A DNA stretch of 64,000 bases from Nioella sp. MMSF_3534 (GTDB lineage: Bacteria; Pseudomonadota; Alphaproteobacteria; Rhodobacterales; Rhodobacteraceae), in the NCBI RefSeq assembly GCF_030732985.1, contig NZ_JASHJX010000008.1:35967-99966 (forward strand), given 5' to 3'. Positions 1 through 8,860 of this stretch are shown here, piece after piece. The notes under the pieces are model-generated. The model searched no databases. It saw nothing but the letters and a program-made list of their open reading frames with translations, and had not been told where the DNA came from. Position 1 is the first letter of the stretch, and every line of letters begins with the position of its first letter. A program made the translations under genes and the position numbers.

Positions 1-181
1 GTTCCGCACCGGCATCGGTCTCAAACGCCTGGCCCGATTTCTCTTAGCTAGACAATGCGCGCCAAACTCACGGATAGCCAAAACAAGAAGGTGATGATTG
101 CGGAAAGGTTTGTCAAATTGATCCACTACAGCGGTTCGCTCGGATAGGGCATGGCATAGCTCTGCTTTCTAGCTGCCTGCC

Positions 182-212
182 CTCCTGAGGCCTAGCTTTG
201 AGGCCTCAGGAG
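182..212. repeat. Perfect 12-bp inverted repeat
   Basis: The arms CTCCTGAGGCCT (182-193) and AGGCCTCAGGAG (201-212) are exact reverse complements around a 7-base loop. The hairpin lies beyond the 3' end of the virD4-like gene and has no T-run on either side, so a simple intrinsic terminator is doubtful. The first 341 bases contain no convincing gene. Confidence 0.6.
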
Positions 213-252
213 TTGTTCACACAGCTCGGGGTGGGTCCCCGCCTAGGCATTA

Positions 253-323
253 GCGCCTGTATCTGTCAGGTCGCAAAAGCCATCAGAAAAAGGCGACTCC
301 TGTGACCTGAAAGATACAGGCGC
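253..323. repeat. 20-bp inverted repeat with 31-base loop downstream of virD4
   Basis: The left arm 253-272 and right arm 304-323 pair at 19 of 20 positions, both bounded by GCGCCTGTATCT-type sequence. The loop is 31 bases and contains an A-rich segment. It sits 19 bases beyond the virD4 stop. It could be a folded transcript end, a recombination site or an old element end; the sequence does not decide between these. Confidence 0.6.
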
Positions 324-341
324 GAACAATTTTTCGACCGA

Positions 342-2312
342 TCACCCGTACATTTTAATGATTTCCCGTGTCGTCTGAACTGCAGCCTCAAGCTTTGACC
401 TATCTGCATCCTTGATTCCGAAGCTAGCCGGATCGAACGACAACTGACCTGCTCCGCCGACGGGTGCGGCCGCTCGTGTCGCGCGGCCGAGTGCGCGACT
501 ATTTATTGCGAGCTTTTGAACCTTTGTATTCTTTGCCGGATCCTCTGACATCATCGGCGCGGTTTCGGGCCCCCGAGTCACCGCCCGCACCTCCTGCAGC
601 TCCTGCTTCAGCCTAGCCACCGTCTCACGGGTCTCAGACATCTGCCGATCCCGCCGCAGCCCCTCCTCGTCCGGATATGGGAAACTCCCCGACTGCCCGG
701 CGTGCAGCACCTTCAAAGCCGGGTCCTCGAAATACTTCACCCTTCTTGCCCGGATCGGCATCTGCGCGTCGATCACGAGGATGACCTCGTCGAGGTCCAT
801 GCGTCGGGCCTCATCCTCGGTCAGGAGCGGGGTGTCCTCGGTCCTCTCCGAGACGCTGCGTCCTTCGAACGGATTGCGTCCAACAGCGCGAGAGCGGGTC
901 ACCACACGCTTGGTGGTCTTGCCGACAGCTTGGCTCAGCTCCTCGATGGTCTTCTGCTCGGACGGGGTGAGGTAGAGTTTCACGCCTGCGCCCCCCTGCA
1001 GCGATCGGCGGGTGTTTTCACCATAGATCTCGTCCAGCGCCGGGATCGTCTGGGTCACGATGGCGAGGTTGCCGCCGAAGGAGCGCAGCGTCTTTATGCT
1101 TTCGGCGACGATTGGCATTTTCCCGAGCCGGTCAAACTCGTCGAGCATGATCATCACCGGCCAGGGCTCATCATCGCCGGGTTCCTGAGCCTGCAGCGAG
1201 GCAATCAGGTCCGAAAAGAAGAGGCGGATCAGCGGGGCAAGCGGGCGGATCATCTCGGATTCGACCACAAGATAGATCGCATGTGGGCGGCGGCGGATAT
1301 CCCGGAATGAGAAGTCAGAAGTCGCGGTGGCCGCGTCGATCGCGCGGTTATCCCAAGTGTCGAGACCCGATGTCATCAGGAGGGAGAGGTAGGAAGTGAG
1401 GGTGTCGTTGTTGGTCGATGCCATGCGCTCGAAGATCAGCTTGGCCGAGGTGTTCTTCACTTCCTGAGAACGCTTCAAGTATTCCTTCTGCTTGTCGCCC
1501 CCCGAGGCTGTGATGCGATAGATCTCGCCGATGGTCGGCACGCCGCGCTCGAAGGCCAAAAGCCCGGACGCCACGAAGAGGTCGATACCCCCGGCCAATA
1601 GCCCGCTCAGCTTTTCGTTGTCGGTCTGCAGGAAGAGCTTGGCGGTGAGTTTCAGCTCCATCTGCTGCCGGTCGGGGTTGGTCATGGCCGCGATGCGCGC
1701 CAGCGGATTGTAGCGATGTGTCGGTCGGTCCCAGTCGGTCGGCGCGAAGCGGAAAACCTTGTCGCCCATGCTGGCGCGGAAGCGCGAGGTCTCGCGGAAG
1801 TTCTCGCCTTTCACGTCGAGCACCACGGCGGAGCCCTTGTAGGTCAGCAGGTTCGGGATCACGAACCCCACGCCCTTGCCCCGGCCTGTAGGCGCCACGA
1901 TCAGCGCGTGGGGGAAGGTTTTTGAGACAAGGAACGGGCGACTGGATTTCGGGGAGCCAAGCTTGCCCAGAAGGAAGCCGCCGCCGGGCTTGGCAAAGAA
2001 ACCGTTCCTCTTCATCTCGCTGCGGGTCTGCCAATGCGTCGTCCCGAAGCGAGTCAATGCATCCCCCAGAAGCGTGACGCTCAGCATCAGCGATGCCAGG
2101 CCGAAGCCGCCAAGGATGAGGTTCACCCAGAGGAAGTCTTTCGGTGCAGACTGAGACAGACCCCGATATTCGCGGGCAAGCAGGGTGACGTCGAAACGCG
2201 TGGGAGAAAGCCCATAGCGGAACATGACAAAGCCGGTCGCCACAACATAGCACATGGCGAGGCCGACCAGCACGAGGCTCAACACACCGAGGGCGATCTT
2301 GCCTTTATCCAT
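342..2312 (-). CDS. virD4: VirD4/TraG-type type IV coupling protein
   Basis: Inner-membrane ATPase that docks the relaxase-DNA complex at a type IV secretion channel. The ATG at 2312 is used, giving 656 residues. Two transmembrane segments lie at about 6-32 and 60-83. A Walker A box (APTGRGKG) is at 141-148 and a Walker B-like MIMLDEFDRLG near 390, both typical of VirD4/TraG. Its start overlaps the relaxase stop by a few bases, so the two are translationally coupled behind mobC. No VirB-type channel genes are in the window, so the channel may be supplied in trans or lie outside. Family assignment is firm; the partner system is inference. Confidence 0.93.
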   Translation of the reverse strand: MDKGKIALGVLSLVLVGLAMCYVVATGFVMFRYGLSPTRFDVTLLAREYRGLSQSAPKDFLWVNLILGGFGLASLMLSVTLLGDALTRFGTTHWQTRSEMKRNGFFAKPGGGFLLGKLGSPKSSRPFLVSKTFPHALIVAPTGRGKGVGFVIPNLLTYKGSAVVLDVKGENFRETSRFRASMGDKVFRFAPTDWDRPTHRYNPLARIAAMTNPDRQQMELKLTAKLFLQTDNEKLSGLLAGGIDLFVASGLLAFERGVPTIGEIYRITASGGDKQKEYLKRSQEVKNTSAKLIFERMASTNNDTLTSYLSLLMTSGLDTWDNRAIDAATATSDFSFRDIRRRPHAIYLVVESEMIRPLAPLIRLFFSDLIASLQAQEPGDDEPWPVMIMLDEFDRLGKMPIVAESIKTLRSFGGNLAIVTQTIPALDEIYGENTRRSLQGGAGVKLYLTPSEQKTIEELSQAVGKTTKRVVTRSRAVGRNPFEGRSVSERTEDTPLLTEDEARRMDLDEVILVIDAQMPIRARRVKYFEDPALKVLHAGQSGSFPYPDEEGLRRDRQMSETRETVARLKQELQEVRAVTRGPETAPMMSEDPAKNTKVQKLAINSRALGRATRAAAPVGGAGQLSFDPASFGIKDADRSKLEAAVQTTREIIKMYG

Positions 2313-4653
2313 GGGTGATCCCCTTCTCGCCATCTGCCGCAGCGTGGCGTGCGCGCTGCGCCTCTATCTGTTCTTCCGCCAATGCATCGAGAACGCGCTC
2401 CATCGCCGGGCCATGCGCAGTGACATCGCTGCTCTGGAGATAGGTCTTGGCGAGTTCCAGCTGGCGCAGCGGATCCTCGGTGAATGTGTCCAGGACGTCC
2501 GCGTTGCCAGCCCGCAGTGCGTCGATTGCGTCGGGGCTTAGCCGTTCGTTGACCTGCCGGACGATGTCATGGCGCTCTGCCTCGGATATCGGATCCCCGG
2601 CGTCGGCGTTTCGCAAAAAGGCCATGACGGTTGGCGCTGTCTCTTCCAGATACCGGCGCTCGGCGTAGTCTTGTCGCGCCTGGTCCTCGATCTCGAAACT
2701 GCGCTCGCTGATATAGGCACGCGACGCGCCGAGCGAACGAAGGTGATTGATTTCGTCCTGGACGGCCTGCCCGAATTCATCATCCGGCATCTCCGTGCGA
2801 TAGCGGGCGAGGGTGCGGAGCTCTTCGGTGATCGGACCGAGATGATCCGAGGGATCCCGCAAGGCGAGGTCCATGTCGCCAGCATGCAGCGTGCGGTCCT
2901 GCGCCGATACCGCATATTGCGGCGGCATTCGACTGTCAGTTATCTGTTCCCAGGCCATTAAGGCCAGTTCGGCATGTTGCGGCGATTTCTGCGCGTAGGC
3001 ATCGAACGCGGCGCGGGCCTCTTCAACCTCCACGGCACCTGCCCGCCGGACGGACGGGTCGTCGGAGAACGGATGATCGAAATCCGTGCGGCGGAACTGC
3101 GCCACCAGCGCCCTGAACGCCTGCCGCTCCGATGGGGCAAAAATGTCGGACCCGTCCTTCTCGAGATCACCCCCTGGTGCCGCCAACCGCTCACCGAGCA
3201 CTTCCTCAGCGTCATCCACCTCGTCGCCCTCGGTTGGCGCGCGCAGGACGCGCACGTCAGTCAGAACATCGCCCAACCGAACATGCACGGCTTCCAGCCG
3301 GTCGAGCGCTTCTTCCCGGTCCGCAGATTTCTCCAGATCGAGGTCGCTTGCTTTGGCAATCCCCTGCAGATCCTGTGCCAACCACTGGCGTTCCAGTGCG
3401 GCATTGCCTGCCCCTTCCCGCAGGCGCGCGGCCACAGCCTCGGCATCAATGCCCGTGCCTTGCAACGCCTCGGCCAGCTTTGGTGCCACCTCTCCATCGT
3501 CAAGACGCGCGAGGTGATCTTCACTGGCGTTTGACCTTGCATAGATGCCGTCCCGGGACGGAGCATCGACCAGGGCGGCGGAGCGATCCCCGAGCGGGTT
3601 CAAATGCGCGACCGAGGCCAGAACGTCGGTCAGCTTGCGCTCGATCACAGGCCGCTCGGCCGCCGGCGCCCTGTCGATCGCCGTCTCGATCTGGCGAATG
3701 TTCTGAGAAAACTCGGTGATCAGCGTGTCGAACGCTGCTTCGTCTTGGGACATGTAGATGGCTCCGTCAGATTGAATCTGACCGCCACTGGCAAGGATGG
3801 TGCTGGCCCTCTCGAGCGCCTCGGACACGTCTTCGAAATTCGAACGGGACGCCTCCGCCGCGAGCCCGCGATAGATCAAAGCGTTTTGCCGGACGGTTTC
3901 CAGAGCGGCCGCCAGGTCAGCACCGGTTCTCTGGCGCTCGACAGGGGGACGACCTTCGTCGCGAGCCTTGTAGATTTCATCGATCTCGGCGCGGTAGGTC
4001 GTGACGCCGCGATCCAGACGACGCGTCGCCTCAAGGCGGATCCCATGAACTTGGGCCGCCTCGACCATCGCCTCGCGAAAGGCGTCGTAGTTGAAGTGAT
4101 GATCCTTCCCGAGAAAGAACATTTCGCCATCCTTGCTGCGGCGGTTCAGAACGATATGCGCATGTGGATGCGCGCGATCTTGGTGTATTGCAGCAATATA
4201 GTCGAATTGCGAGCCCTCGCCTTGAAAGAACTTCTCGCAGACGGCCTGGGTGATATCGCGCACCTCTTCACCACTGGTCCCAACCGGGAATGCCATCAGC
4301 AGATGTGACGTATGGCCAAGCTTGGGGCTGTAGCGCTCGTTCCACTGGTTCTCGAACCGCCGCGCCACTCGGTTGATCTCGGCTTCCGAGAGCTGCTTCT
4401 TCCCGTCATGGGTGCCGCGACTGTCGAGGATATGGGTCGACTTTGTTGTGAGATATGTGAGCTGAGCCCGTAGCTGCGCCCCGGTGTGGCAGCCCCCTTT
4501 CGAAATGGCCTTGAAGATCGCTGGCGAATAGCCGCGCGCGGCCCGAACCATCTGCGCGTCCCTGGAAAGCCCCTGCCAGAATCCCGAAACTCGGCTCCAG
4601 CCGCGGTCAAATAGCGCCGGGTCGATGCCACGGACCCGGTCACTCCGCGCCAT
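2305..4653 (-). CDS. VirD2-like relaxase (MOBP-type)
   Basis: Conjugative relaxase that nicks oriT and covalently carries the transferred strand. The N-terminal domain has a GAQLRAQLTYL segment, whose tyrosine is the candidate nicking residue, and the histidine motif HPHAHIVLN followed by RRSKDG, the metal-binding triad of VirD2-type relaxases. The long acidic C-terminal region (about residues 250-780) has no recognisable domain and probably binds the coupling protein. The ATG at 4653 was chosen because it overlaps the mobC stop; an upstream in-frame extension to 4785 reads through mobC in another frame and is unlikely to be used. The order mobC-relaxase-virD4 is a standard mobilization operon. 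Confidence 0.9.
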   Translation of the reverse strand: MARSDRVRGIDPALFDRGWSRVSGFWQGLSRDAQMVRAARGYSPAIFKAISKGGCHTGAQLRAQLTYLTTKSTHILDSRGTHDGKKQLSEAEINRVARRFENQWNERYSPKLGHTSHLLMAFPVGTSGEEVRDITQAVCEKFFQGEGSQFDYIAAIHQDRAHPHAHIVLNRRSKDGEMFFLGKDHHFNYDAFREAMVEAAQVHGIRLEATRRLDRGVTTYRAEIDEIYKARDEGRPPVERQRTGADLAAALETVRQNALIYRGLAAEASRSNFEDVSEALERASTILASGGQIQSDGAIYMSQDEAAFDTLITEFSQNIRQIETAIDRAPAAERPVIERKLTDVLASVAHLNPLGDRSAALVDAPSRDGIYARSNASEDHLARLDDGEVAPKLAEALQGTGIDAEAVAARLREGAGNAALERQWLAQDLQGIAKASDLDLEKSADREEALDRLEAVHVRLGDVLTDVRVLRAPTEGDEVDDAEEVLGERLAAPGGDLEKDGSDIFAPSERQAFRALVAQFRRTDFDHPFSDDPSVRRAGAVEVEEARAAFDAYAQKSPQHAELALMAWEQITDSRMPPQYAVSAQDRTLHAGDMDLALRDPSDHLGPITEELRTLARYRTEMPDDEFGQAVQDEINHLRSLGASRAYISERSFEIEDQARQDYAERRYLEETAPTVMAFLRNADAGDPISEAERHDIVRQVNERLSPDAIDALRAGNADVLDTFTEDPLRQLELAKTYLQSSDVTAHGPAMERVLDALAEEQIEAQRARHAAADGEKGITHG

Positions 4654-5227
4654 TCTCATCCCTCTCCGCGAGGCCCGCCAGGGCAGAGCTGATCTCAAGG
4701 TCCAGCAGGCTGCGCCGCGCACGCGACATCTCCTGGACCTGGTCGGCCAGATCGAAGACCAGACCCGCAAGGGCGCGGACGTCACGGTGACTTGAGGCCG
4801 GGTAGGACAGTCTCTCGCCCCGCACCTTGGCCTCGTTCAGACGTCGCGCGATCTGGTTCACGTTGTTGCCGACCCGGTTGAGTGCGGCGCCGAGGTTGCG
4901 CAACTCGTCACACATCTCGTCGTCGGGCAGGAAGACACCTTCGGCCGCCAGCATCAGGCGGCGCATGGCATCCGAGCGGTGCGCAATCCCGCGCCGCGAC
5001 AGCGCCGCGTCGAACCGGCGCAGGTCGTCGTCCGAGACCCGGATCCCCACAACCCGCGATCGGCTGCCGTTCGCTGTCTGACGCTCATCCCGGTGGTTCA
5101 CCACGTTGTAGATCGTCTTCAGGCTGACATCGTAGCGCGCGGCCAATGACGCCGCGGAGACGCCGTTCCGGCGCTCTTGGGCGATGGTCGATCGCTCGAT
5201 CTCTGACAGTCTACGGCGGCGGGGCAT
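4640..5227 (-). CDS. mobC: MobC-like relaxosome accessory protein with N-terminal HTH
   Basis: Small DNA-binding protein expected to bind oriT and recruit the relaxase. The chosen ATG at 5227 gives about 195 residues starting MPRRRRLSEIERSTIA. Residues 8-40 look like a resolvase-type helix-turn-helix (AASLAARYDVSLKTIYNVVN). The middle (RVVGIRVSDDDLRRFDAALS) resembles a ribbon-helix-helix segment and the C-terminal part carries the MobC-like LRNLGAALNRVGNNVNQIA motif. The fusion of an HTH to MobC is less common. The gene reads away from the hairpin-rich oriT candidate and overlaps the relaxase start by 14 bases. Confidence 0.82.
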   Translation of the reverse strand: MPRRRRLSEIERSTIAQERRNGVSAASLAARYDVSLKTIYNVVNHRDERQTANGSRSRVVGIRVSDDDLRRFDAALSRRGIAHRSDAMRRLMLAAEGVFLPDDEMCDELRNLGAALNRVGNNVNQIARRLNEAKVRGERLSYPASSHRDVRALAGLVFDLADQVQEMSRARRSLLDLEISSALAGLAERDENGAE

Positions 5228-5779
5228 TTTGAAGTTAACGTTCCTATTTCTTGCCAACTTCGTACAAGCCCGCCGACTCCCAACGCAAGTGGAGTCGGCC
5301 ATAAGGGCTTGTACTCAATGTAGAAAATCGCCCTGCAGGGGCGATTTCCCGTCCTTTGTCAAATGGATCGCGCGTCGCGCTCATTGCACCACGCGATGCG
5401 GTCTCCGCATCGCGCATCGCGTCATTCGCGCCCCGTCTCTTGCACCCCGCAAGACGGGTTTTGCTGCGTGCTGACCGTCTCGCGTCACCCGCAGAACGAC
5501 ATACGCGAGACTGCCTCCCGTCGTCTGGAGCGCGCTATCCGTCACCTGCATTCCGTCCGCAGCACATCGCCAAGCGCATCCCGACATTTGGAGGGTGGGT
5601 GGTGCCCCGCGACGAATGCTGAAGGCGCCACGGCAGACGTCGCACGGTCATTGCAAAACGCCGTCCGCAGCATGCCAGACGCGGGTCGCATCACGACTTC
5701 TGCTTGACCCCTCCGCCACATGCGTTTAGCGACATTTTGGTATTATCGCTGCGATTCACTATTTTTGCGGAGGATCAGA
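5228..5779. other. Probable origin of transfer (oriT) region, hairpin-dense
   Basis: This 552-base gap between divergent mobC and virC1-like genes has no gene but many inverted repeats. GTACAAGCCC (5262-5271) pairs with GGGCTTGTAC (5305-5314) and encloses GCCGACTCC (5272-5280) / GGAGTCGGC (5291-5299). AAATCGCCC (5325-5333) pairs with GGGCGATTT (5339-5347). GCGATGCGG (5393-5401) pairs with CCGCATCGC (5405-5413). CCCGTCT (5432-5438) pairs with AGACGGG (5452-5458), followed by TTTT. TCTCGCGT and ACGCGAGA pair near 5478-5510. Position next to relaxase accessory genes and nested hairpins are what an oriT shows; the nick site is not identified. Confidence 0.6.
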
Positions 5780-6499
5780 ATGCCGAACGAAAATCTTGTG
5801 GTCATCGCAGCGATGGCCCGGAAAGGGGGCAGTGGAAAAACGACGCTTTCGCGCGCCTTGATCAGCGCCGCGATCGCCGCCGGACGCAGAGTGATGTTGA
5901 TCGACACGGACAGCACGAGGGTACTCGGGGCCTGGCATACTCGGGCGCAAGCCGGTGGGCTGAGTTCGCCGCTTCTCTGCTCGGCCACCGTCGAAAGCGT
6001 GGCGGGTGTCGAGGATCAGATCGATCAGGTCTACATGGCAGGCACGGCAGACTTCATCTTCATCGATACCGCAGGGGTCGGTGCCGAATGGTCAGACGGC
6101 ATCGCGGTGCTTGCGGACCACATCGTGACGCCCGTCATGCTGTCGAAGTCTGATTTCGATGTCGGAGCGCAGACTTCTGATTGGTTTGAGAAACTGAAAT
6201 CCCGTGTTGACGACCCCTCCAGCCTTCCGCGCCACCACGTCGTCCTCAACATGGTTGACCCGAAAACGACCCGTGCTGACGCCGCCCTGATTGAAGAAGC
6301 GCTAACCCGCTTTCCGGTGATTGAGACCGTCATGATGCGACGAAACACTTACAAGGAGATGGATCAGAAGGGGCTTCTCCACGCCTTGGCGCTGAAAAAG
6401 CAATCTGATCCAAACCCTCTGATGCGTCCACATGTACGTCATGTCGTCGAGGCGCTCGAGGAGGCGACGGACATCCTCAACAACATTCTTGCGGCGTGA
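5780..6499 (+). CDS. virC1: VirC1-like ParA-family ATPase
   Basis: ParA/MinD-type ATPase of 239 residues. The start at 5780 follows a GCGGAGGA ribosome-binding site; an upstream in-frame ATG at 5720 lacks one. The deviant Walker A KGGSGKTT is at about 13-20 and the switch segment FIFIDTAG near 92. The C-terminal part (M..R..Y.EM..KGLLH followed by DPNPLMR and a final EE...I..IL) follows the layout of Agrobacterium VirC1, which recruits relaxosomes to the cell pole and raises transfer DNA copy. Its position next to a VirD2-type relaxase and ahead of a VirC2-like gene supports VirC1 rather than a plasmid partition ParA; the window has a separate parA at 38581. Confidence 0.75.
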   Translation: MPNENLVVIAAMARKGGSGKTTLSRALISAAIAAGRRVMLIDTDSTRVLGAWHTRAQAGGLSSPLLCSATVESVAGVEDQIDQVYMAGTADFIFIDTAGVGAEWSDGIAVLADHIVTPVMLSKSDFDVGAQTSDWFEKLKSRVDDPSSLPRHHVVLNMVDPKTTRADAALIEEALTRFPVIETVMMRRNTYKEMDQKGLLHALALKKQSDPNPLMRPHVRHVVEALEEATDILNNILAA

Positions 6500-6509
6500 G
6501 GACAGGCGA

Positions 6510-7145
6510 TTGCGCAAGAAAATCCCGACCATCACCAGGCCCGACCCAGCCTACGCCGCCACCCTGCAACAGGGTGACCGAGAGGTTCCGGGGAAGCAGG
6601 CTCAGGAACAGTTCACTGGACCAAAGACATTCGCCACGGCCGCTGACGCTGATCTGCGTGAGTCAGAGCGTGAACCGGAAAGTGCCGTGGCGCCGCACCA
6701 AGTCACCGCGGAAAGCTCTGACCCGCATACCAGCCTGAGTGCTCCCGTATCGACCGCGACCAAGAACCCGACCCGGAAGATCGACATCAGGGTCAACGCA
6801 CTCGAACGACAGGAAGCAGCGCTCCAGACTTGTGGTGTTGAGCCAGCACATGTGGTGCGTGCCGCCCTGCGCCGTGCAGTCAAAGGCTGGCAACTGTCGC
6901 CGGTCTTCGCGCCAGTCGCGGAGGAGCGGCGCACTCGAAACACGCAGTGGCAGGCCCGGACATCTCTGGCAGTCGATGCGGCCAGCCTGGGTGTCCTCCT
7001 CCGGGACCACGACCCCCTCGACGTCTTGAGTAAATGGGCCCTGATCCGCGGCCAGGTGGAACCACGCCTATGGGGCGAGATCGACAAAATCTTGGAAGAA
7101 ATTGCTGTTCGTGCTGCATCGCCGCATGAACCGCACGCACCGTAA
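6510..7145 (+). CDS. VirC2-like protein
   Basis: A TTG at 6510 with GAGGA 8 bases upstream gives 211 residues, close to the size of VirC2 (about 200). The first 90 residues are low-complexity and probably disordered. From about 94 the segment RKIDIRVNALERQEAALQ and the following ALRRAVKGWQLSP resemble the C-terminal ribbon-helix-helix fold of VirC2, which binds overdrive beside the T-DNA border. It starts 10 bases after virC1, as virC2 does. Assignment rests on gene order, length and weak pattern similarity, so it is tentative. Starts further upstream would overlap virC1 heavily. Confidence 0.55.
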   Translation: MRKKIPTITRPDPAYAATLQQGDREVPGKQAQEQFTGPKTFATAADADLRESEREPESAVAPHQVTAESSDPHTSLSAPVSTATKNPTRKIDIRVNALERQEAALQTCGVEPAHVVRAALRRAVKGWQLSPVFAPVAEERRTRNTQWQARTSLAVDAASLGVLLRDHDPLDVLSKWALIRGQVEPRLWGEIDKILEEIAVRAASPHEPHAP

Positions 7146-7303
7146 GATACCTATCTGAAAAGACAACTTGCATTTCAGTGGCAGGTTTACGCTGGCGCGT
7201 CACGATTCATATTGCACCTGCAGAAAGGCGCTATTAACAGGCCGAAAGCAATTTTTCGGCCTCCTGTTCACGCGTAGCGAGGTCCTGGATTCAGGAGCAC
7301 ATT

Positions 7304-7474
7304 TTGACCAAAGATCCCCGCCTCACTGGCGAACCGATCATGCACATCCTCTGCAAGAAAACCGGCAAGCTGGTGGGTTATCTTTACCAGTGGAACAATG
7401 GCGATCTGCAGCCAGCGTGGTTCGATAGCGAAGTTCAGGACGTCCTCTACAAGCCGATCGCGGACGCGGCGTAG
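7304..7474 (+). CDS. Small hypothetical protein, 56 residues
   Basis: A short frame with a TTG start at 7304, preceded by CAGGAG at good spacing, encodes MTKDPRLTGEPIMHILCKKT then GKLVGYLYQWNNGDLQPAWF and ends TAG at 7472-7474. Third-position GC is high and the peptide looks folded (alternating hydrophobic strand-like stretch KTGKLVGYLYQW). It follows the virC pair by about 160 bases in the same direction. Function unknown; I do not recognise a family. Confidence 0.5.
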   Translation: MTKDPRLTGEPIMHILCKKTGKLVGYLYQWNNGDLQPAWFDSEVQDVLYKPIADAA

Positions 7475-7554
7475 GCTCGACCTGCGGGGCAGGGGGCCGG
7501 CCATTGGCGACGAGAACCAATCCGAATTGCCCAGAGTCTGCCCCCAAATGGCCC

Positions 7555-7845
7555 TCAGGGCCACTGCTGTGCCGCATGCAGGACACGGAGGACCGTGACC
7601 GCTGCTGGCGTTTCGGAATACACGACAAGATAATTGGGCCGAACGATCAGTTCGCGTGTTCCAGGCACTCGACCCGGTCGGCAGCGCTTCGGGTGGATGG
7701 TGAGTTGAGTGACCTTGGCGTGGATCTCATCCATCAGCGACCACGCAGCTGCTGGATTGTCATCCGAAATGTAATCGACAATCGCCATCAAATCTTCGAC
7801 GGCGGTCGCTTTCCATTCAAGTTCTGGCACGGGATTTCCCGTCAA
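7555..7845 (-). CDS. RelE/ParE-family toxin
   Basis: Toxin of a type II toxin-antitoxin pair, 96 residues. The fold signature is clear: an N-terminal helical part (EWKATAVEDLMAIVDYISDDNPAAA), then HPKRCRPGRVPGTRELIV and the strand LVVYSETPAAVTVLRVLHAAQQWP. The GTRELIV...YLVVY...VTVLRVLHA pattern is the ParE/RelE core. Target (ribosome or gyrase) cannot be told from sequence alone. Its start overlaps the antitoxin 3' end by 29 bases, so the antitoxin is made first. Confidence 0.85.
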   Translation of the reverse strand: MTGNPVPELEWKATAVEDLMAIVDYISDDNPAAAWSLMDEIHAKVTQLTIHPKRCRPGRVPGTRELIVRPNYLVVYSETPAAVTVLRVLHAAQQWP

Positions 7846-8116
7846 TCAGTGCGCGCGCGTCTGCCATGACCTCATCATGCGAGGCGTTTGGCCGTTGATC
7901 GAAAATGGCTTCCTGAACCTTGGCGCGAAACCAGGCGTCATAAGCGTCGGGATTGGCGGCAAGTCCGGCGGGCAGCCCGCCCTCGGCGGCGACCCTCGTC
8001 AGCAGGATGCGAACAGCGTCAGAGAGCGTCAGCCCGACGCCGGCAAGAGCGTCCGCAGCCTGGGCCTTGAGCTGATCGTCGACCCGGACGTGAAGCATAG
8101 ATGTGTGGGCAGGCAT
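7817..8116 (-). CDS. RelB/DinJ-type antitoxin
   Basis: Antitoxin of 99 residues with an N-terminal ribbon-helix-helix (MLHVRVDDQLKAQAADALA then GVGLTLSDAVRILLTRVA), the RelB/DinJ DNA-binding pattern. The acidic C-terminus is expected to wrap the toxin. The ATG at 8116 has an AGGAGG ribosome-binding site. The complex should repress its own promoter through the inverted repeat just upstream. Confidence 0.85.
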   Translation of the reverse strand: MPAHTSMLHVRVDDQLKAQAADALAGVGLTLSDAVRILLTRVAAEGGLPAGLAANPDAYDAWFRAKVQEAIFDQRPNASHDEVMADARALIDGKSRART

Positions 8117-8142
8117 GATCGGTCCTCCTGTGCATGGTTAAA

Positions 8143-8168
8143 TGTATCGCAAATGAGATACAATTCAA
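8143..8168 (-). promoter_or_regulatory. relBE-type promoter and operator
   Basis: On the minus strand TTGAAT and TACATT are separated by 16 bases, a fair sigma-70-type promoter. The inverted repeat TGTATC (8143-8148) / GATACA (8157-8162) overlaps the -10 box and is the likely operator for the antitoxin complex. The rest of 8163-8860 shows no gene I can support. Confidence 0.5.
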
Positions 8169-8860
8169 GATGTGCGTTGGAGCGCTGCAGTACAAGACGG
8201 AAGCATGGTCTGCGTATCGGCGGCAGATTGTTGCAAACCCGAAGGTCACGAAAATCGTAGCGGACTTCGGGTGGGAGCCTTTGAAACAGAAGGCTGAGCA
8301 GGAAGATCATGCTATCGCTCACAAAATACGGCCTTTATGAGCGATAGGCGTGCAATCTATCCCTCAGATGCAGGGCCTTTCCAATTGGTGGCCGGAGCCG
8401 CAATCGTTGATATCAGGATCAATAAAGCTCACCATAATCCAACTGCTTACCCGGCGGGAGTGAGCAATAGGTGCGGACATATATCGCCATTATCGCGAAG
8501 CCAACTGTCTGCTCATTGCACTGGTGGAGTTCGGAGGGCAGGGCCGGATGGCGGCTGGCAAAGCGTGAAAATCCGAAAATGTGTGACGAGGCAGTGCCAC
8601 GTTTGCCCATAATCCGTTTTATGTAACATTACCCAGGGCGTGAGCTCACTTTGGTGGGCTTGGGAACGCGCTCGATACACTTTGTCACAACCGGGGCTTG
8701 TCGGGCAAATCTTTGTTTCCGCAGCACAGATTTCCCTTTGGTCGCATCCCGGAACAGCTCGGGGCGACTCCAGCTTGCCCGAAAGCGACTGGTGAACGGC
8801 CTTGCATGTTGGATTTTCCGACATTATATTGAGCGCGCGACAGCTATTCGGACATGGACG

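Noticed and set aside
5780..6499. Second plasmid partition ParA
   Set aside because: C-terminal pattern and neighbours match VirC1 better, there is no ParB beside it, and a full parAB is at 38581.
8134..8340. Possible 68-residue gene between relBE and the ACP-like operon
   Set aside because: Overlaps the relBE promoter and operator, no ribosome-binding site and no known family.
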